DNA from: DASPMP01 sp035758925
Lineage (GTDB): Bacteria; Gemmatimonadota; Gemmatimonadetes; Gemmatimonadales; Gemmatimonadaceae
Assembly (NCBI GenBank): GCA_035758925.1
Contig: DASTVV010000132.1
Span: 1-64,000, forward strand
Direction: 5' to 3'
Length of the DNA: 64,000 nt
Both the position numbers and the translations under genes were made by a program. Of this stretch, positions 63,624-64,000 are shown in pieces (within the stretch, counting starts at the first letter, position 1; the number at the start of each line of letters is the position of its first letter). The notes below the pieces were generated by a model. That model ran no database searches. It was not told the DNA's origin and saw nothing but the letters and a program-made list of their open reading frames with translations.

Positions 63624-64000
63624 CTAACCGATGGCCCGCCGGTAGAAGCTCTTCAACCCGAAATGCCAGAAGAACGTCGTGATGAACAGGAGCGCGAGCA
63701 CGACGACCGGAAATGCCATGTGGGGAATGGACGGCGTCAACGCACCACGCATGCCTTCCGCCACGTAGACCAGTGGGTTGATGAGCACCGCGTATTTCAT
63801 CACCGGCACAACGTCCAGCCCGCGCCACGGATAATACGCGCAGCCAAAGAACAGCATCGGCGCGATGACGACGCTGAACATGAGGCCGATCTGCTGACCC
63901 TCGATCGCGGTGCCCAGCCACATGCCCATCGCGGAGAACGCGCTCGCGCCGAGCAGCGTGATGACCAGCATTTCACCGGCATGCGCCAGCGTGAGCCCGG
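63624..64000 (-). CDS. ABC-2 type transporter permease, 5' end outside window
   Basis: The last 125 codons of a leftward gene that begins beyond the window. The chain has the ABC-2 permease end: LVITLLGASAFSAMGMWLGT, GLMFSVVIAPMLFFGCAYYP, the conserved loop YPWRGLDVVPVMKYAVLINP, then LVYVAEGMRGAL, and a last helix VVVLALLFITTFFWHFGLKS with YRRAIG. This is like NodJ/DrrB-type permeases for drugs or polysaccharides. Its ATPase partner would be outside the window. It is followed by the threonine dehydratase gene after 45 bp. Confidence 0.87.
   Translation of the reverse strand, partial: GLTLAHAGEMLVITLLGASAFSAMGMWLGTAIEGQQIGLMFSVVIAPMLFFGCAYYPWRGLDVVPVMKYAVLINPLVYVAEGMRGALTPSIPHMAFPVVVLALLFITTFFWHFGLKSFYRRAIG

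Overview
This is a GC-rich bacterial chromosome segment, densely coded on both strands, with no rRNA, tRNA, CRISPR array, phage gene or recognisable transposase. The gene content suggests Gemmatimonadota, with Acidobacteriota as the alternative: three ADOP-type FtsX/MacB permeases (two with a PadR regulator), a short single-haem cytochrome like those of these phyla, a TIGR03545/TIGR03546 pair, many secreted beta-propeller and S9 peptidase proteins, DUF2911, and an M56 peptidase fused to HEAT repeats. The phylum is inferred from gene families only.

Layout. 1-5.3 kb: 5' part of a cytochrome c gene, argJ, a secreted DUF3857/transglutaminase protein and mpl (murein tripeptide recycling). 5.3-9.8 kb: a repeat element bounded by inverted repeats, an S9 peptidase, an acyltransferase and a secreted NTF2-like protein. 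10.0-12.4 kb: a PQQ dehydrogenase with the Asp-X-Asp signature of lanthanide enzymes, followed directly by its probable cytochrome c. 12.4-15.5 kb: an overlapping operon of ECF sigma factor, membrane anti-sigma-like protein and barrel-like exported protein, the last two each ending in a CBM48/AMPK-like module. 15.6-19.3 kb: hydrolase, phosphodiesterase, SMUG2-type uracil-DNA glycosylase and neutral zinc peptidase. 19.3-22.8 kb: leftward run of SDR, SRPBCC, MsrA, YIP1 and CutC. 22.8-31 kb: a thioesterase, then a leftward run of a large LuxR-type ATPase regulator, three unnamed proteins and the TIGR03545/03546 pair.

31-37.6 kb: an ADOP permease, then the most striking module: a BlaI-type repressor, an M56 peptidase-HEAT fusion and a second HEAT protein. 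A shared dyad lies before the repressor gene (two copies) and before the second HEAT gene (one copy), and both HEAT proteins end in a Trp-Pro repeat tail. 37.8-41.2 kb: gamma-glutamyltransferase and a MATE exporter. 41.3-45.3 kb: an anchored protein of unknown function and a PadR-ADOP operon with a clear palindromic operator. 45.4-50.5 kb: DUF2911, an ArsR-SRPBCC operon with its own dyad, an APC permease, an MBL-fold lipoprotein and a small exported protein. 50.6-57.3 kb: two divergent beta-propeller genes, a small lipoprotein and a second PadR-ADOP operon with a 32-bp near-palindrome. 57.3-64 kb: ABC-F ATPase, LytTR regulator, two unknown exported proteins, an ornithine-cyclodeaminase-family enzyme, threonine dehydratase and the end of an ABC-2 permease.

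Intergenic spaces are unusually rich in short repeats. They include inverted-repeat-bounded elements at about 5.5, 30.9 and (partial) 46.2 kb, a roughly 90-bp palindromic element at 45.3 and 48.8 kb, 12-bp arrays of one family at 3.7 and 17.5 kb, a 29-bp repeat at 23.3 kb, a 19-bp-unit inverted repeat at 37.7 kb and facing 8-bp arrays at 62.5 kb.
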